In this document: piece by piece, positions 6,718 through 8,094 of the stretch
Position numbering within the stretch: the stretch's first letter is position 1
How the letters are laid out: every line of letters starts with the position of its first letter
Assembly (NCBI RefSeq): GCF_946479605.1
Contig: NZ_CAMLGT010000176.1
Span: 1-8,094, forward strand
DNA length: 8,094 bases
DNA from: an uncultured Lacibacter sp.
Lineage (GTDB): Bacteria; Bacteroidota; Bacteroidia; Chitinophagales; Chitinophagaceae
Direction: 5' to 3'
Position numbers and translations under genes: made by a program
The notes under the pieces: model-generated
Told to the model about the DNA's origin: nothing
Database searches by the model: none
Seen by the model: only the letters and a program-made list of their open reading frames with translations

Positions 6718-7371
6718 TTGCAGCCCGTGAACATTCATTCAGCAACATACCTCGTCAGCAGCCCATCAGTTGAGCAGTGCCCTAAACCCGATAAAGCCGA
6801 ATATGCATTTATTGGCCGCAGTAATGTGGGCAAATCATCGCTCATTAACATGATCTGCAATAACCAGAAACTGGCAAAAACCAGTGCTTCGCCGGGTAAA
6901 ACACAAATGATCAATCATTTTGTAATTGAAAGCCTGAACGAGAAGACCAACAAAAAAACCGGTTGGTACCTGGTCGATTTGCCGGGTTATGGTTATGCAA
7001 AGGTTGCGCAGGGCAAGCGGAAGCAATGGATCAAAATGATCGAGAATTATATCCGCAAGCGTGAAAACCTGGTGAATTTATTTGTGTTGATTGATAGCAG
7101 GCATAAACCACAGGAAATCGATCTTGAATTTATCAATCAACTGGGCGAGTGGGAAATACCCTTTACCATTGTGTTTACAAAAGCAGATAAAAGCACACAA
7201 AAAGAAGTGGCAGCTATGGTAAAAACATTTTTAACTGCATTGGGACAAACCTGGCAATTTCTGCCACAGAGTTTTGTAAGCTCGGCTGTAAAATACCGTG
7301 GACGAAAAGAGATACTCAGCTTTATTGAACAGTGCAATAAAGAGTATTACAACCCCAAGCCGGAAGAATGA
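6718..7371 (+). CDS. ysxC: Ribosome biogenesis GTP-binding protein YsxC/YihA (EngB)
   Basis: A complete GTPase of the YihA/YsxC/EngB family, 217 residues and so slightly longer than the usual 195-210. It binds the maturing 50S ribosomal subunit in the cytoplasm and is usually essential. All G motifs are visible: G1 GRSNVGKSS (33-41), the switch I region SASPGKTQ (56-63), G3 DLPGYG (87-92), G4 TKAD (154-157) and G5 SSA (178-180). The preceding CPKPDKAEYAFIGRSN is characteristic of the family. No ATG is available near the start: the choice is TTG at 6718 or GTG at 6727, with an in-frame TAA at 6700-6702. I give TTG because it follows an A-rich stretch typical of Bacteroidota initiation; GTG would give MNIHSATYLVSS, which fits family N-termini at least as well. 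It is monocistronic here, divergent from ubiE and convergent with the response regulator. Confidence 0.93.
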   Translation: MQPVNIHSATYLVSSPSVEQCPKPDKAEYAFIGRSNVGKSSLINMICNNQKLAKTSASPGKTQMINHFVIESLNEKTNKKTGWYLVDLPGYGYAKVAQGKRKQWIKMIENYIRKRENLVNLFVLIDSRHKPQEIDLEFINQLGEWEIPFTIVFTKADKSTQKEVAAMVKTFLTALGQTWQFLPQSFVSSAVKYRGRKEILSFIEQCNKEYYNPKPEE

Positions 7372-7379
7372 GAAACACC

Positions 7380-7443
7380 AAATGAAAAATGAGAAATAAA
7401 AAAGTAAAACACTTCTTCATTTCTCATTCTATATTTTTCATTT
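7380..7443. terminator. Palindromic spacer, probable bidirectional terminator
   Basis: The spacer between two convergent genes can fold into a long AT-rich hairpin. AATGAGAAAT at 7388-7397 pairs perfectly with ATTTCTCATT at 7419-7428, and the stem continues inward through A-T and G-C pairs with two mismatches to a short loop around 7405-7411. A second, overlapping pairing joins AAATGAAAAAT (7380-7390) to ATTTTTCATTT (7433-7443). A further direct copy of AATGAGAAA overlaps the ysxC stop codon at 7367-7375. The T-rich right side suits termination of ysxC, and the A-rich left side reads as T-rich for the minus-strand response regulator. The stem is weak in GC, so it may instead be a small repeat. 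Confidence 0.5.
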
Positions 7444-7453
7444 TAAATTTCAC

Positions 7454-8094
7454 TTACTCAGACACTACCAGCCTGAAGCCATTCCCATGAATGTTTACGA
7501 TCTCCACTTTCGGATCGTCCTTCAGGTACTTGCGCAATTTGGCAATGTACACATCCATACTGCGGCCGTTGAAATAAGTATCGCTGCCCCATATACGTTT
7601 TAATGCTGTTTCTCTTGGTAACAGATCATTCTTGTATTCGCAAAGCATGCGGAGTAGTTCGCTTTCTTTTGGTGAAAGTGTATGCGTTTTGCCTTCAATC
7701 GTTAACTCTCTAAGTTTTGGATTGAAATGATACACCCCAAGATCAAATTCTTTGTTTTCTGTTTCATGCTTGGTTTCTTCGTTGCGTTTCAAAATGGCTT
7801 TGATCTTCATCAGCAACACTTCACTGTCGAACGGTTTGGTGATGTAATCATCAGCTCCCAGTTTATAACCGGTTAAAATATCATCCTTCATGGTTTTTGC
7901 GCTCAGGAAGAACAGGGGCACATCAGGATCAATATCACGTATATCTTCGGCCAGTGTAAATCCATCCACATGCGGCATCATTACATCCAGCAAACAGATA
8001 TCGAACTTCTGACGTTGAAAAGCAGCGAGCCCCAAACGGCCATCACGTTCCAGCGTTACATCAAAATCATTCAACTCAAGGTAATTCTTCAATA
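7454..8094 (-). CDS. OmpR/PhoB-family response regulator, RprY-like (N-terminus beyond window)
   Basis: The C-terminal 212 or so residues of a two-component response regulator; the frame is open to the right edge, and about 15-20 N-terminal residues, including the first acidic pair, are missing. In the visible numbering the phospho-acceptor is Asp36 in LLDVMMPHVDGF, the switch Ser is Ser64 in FFLSAK, and the conserved Lys is Lys86 in DDYITKPF, so the receiver domain looks active. After a linker rich in Glu and Lys (about 93-115) comes a winged-helix domain with LSPKESELLRMLCEYKN, the recognition-helix region RSMDVYIAKLRKYL (167-180) and the wing IHGNGFRLVV. The receiver resembles Bacteroides RprY (DVMMP.DGFTLA.DIR, GADDYITKPF). 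The partner histidine kinase is not in the window and may lie just past the right edge. Gene targets cannot be inferred. It converges on ysxC across the palindromic spacer. Confidence 0.92.
   Translation of the reverse strand, partial: LKNYLELNDFDVTLERDGRLGLAAFQRQKFDICLLDVMMPHVDGFTLAEDIRDIDPDVPLFFLSAKTMKDDILTGYKLGADDYITKPFDSEVLLMKIKAILKRNEETKHETENKEFDLGVYHFNPKLRELTIEGKTHTLSPKESELLRMLCEYKNDLLPRETALKRIWGSDTYFNGRSMDVYIAKLRKYLKDDPKVEIVNIHGNGFRLVVSE

Noticed and set aside
1..8094. A mobile element, CRISPR array, tRNA gene or defence island
   Set aside because: I found no transposase, integrase, regularly spaced repeats, tRNA-like cloverleaf or nuclease/toxin pair; the gene content is mainly core or envelope-related.

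Overview
The window looks like a stretch of ordinary chromosome from a Bacteroidota bacterium, most likely the Chitinophagaceae or a close relative; this placement is inferred from protein character, not from a search. The reasons are a PorT-type outer-membrane protein directly behind a menaquinone methyltransferase, a RemB/Wzi-like outer-membrane barrel, an RprY-like response regulator, exported proteins whose signal peptides end in 'AQ', an absence of clear Shine-Dalgarno sequences, and a match to the Bacteroidota -7 box TAnnTTTG. GC content is moderate in most genes, and clearly lower in one of them. There is no rRNA, tRNA, CRISPR array, transposase or integrase.

Layout: (1) 1-1741, minus strand: dihydroorotase (pyrimidine synthesis) followed 20 nt later by the start of a short MutS-like ATPase family protein that runs off the left edge. 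(2) 1742-1855: divergent intergenic region. (3) 1856-3571, plus strand: exported RemB/Wzi-like outer-membrane barrel. (4) 3649-5106, plus strand: an AT-rich exported protein of unknown function, possibly a beta-propeller. (5) 5115-6553, minus strand: ubiE/menG, with a porT-like gene downstream that overlaps its 3' end. (6) 6554-6717: divergent intergenic region, the longest gene-free stretch (164 bp), with an imperfect inverted repeat and a candidate promoter. (7) 6718-7371, plus strand: ribosome-assembly GTPase YsxC/YihA. (8) 7372-7453: a palindromic AT-rich spacer, probably a two-way terminator. (9) 7454-8094, minus strand: OmpR-family response regulator, N-terminus cut by the right edge.

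Most genes are core metabolism or housekeeping (pyrimidines, menaquinone, 50S assembly) mixed with cell-envelope genes (PorT-like, RemB/Wzi-like). I see no clear new defence or mobile system. The least explained item is the AT-rich exported protein at 3649-5106. The most instructive small features are the ubiE/porT overlap, a missing metal-ligand histidine in the dihydroorotase, and the structured spacers around ysxC.
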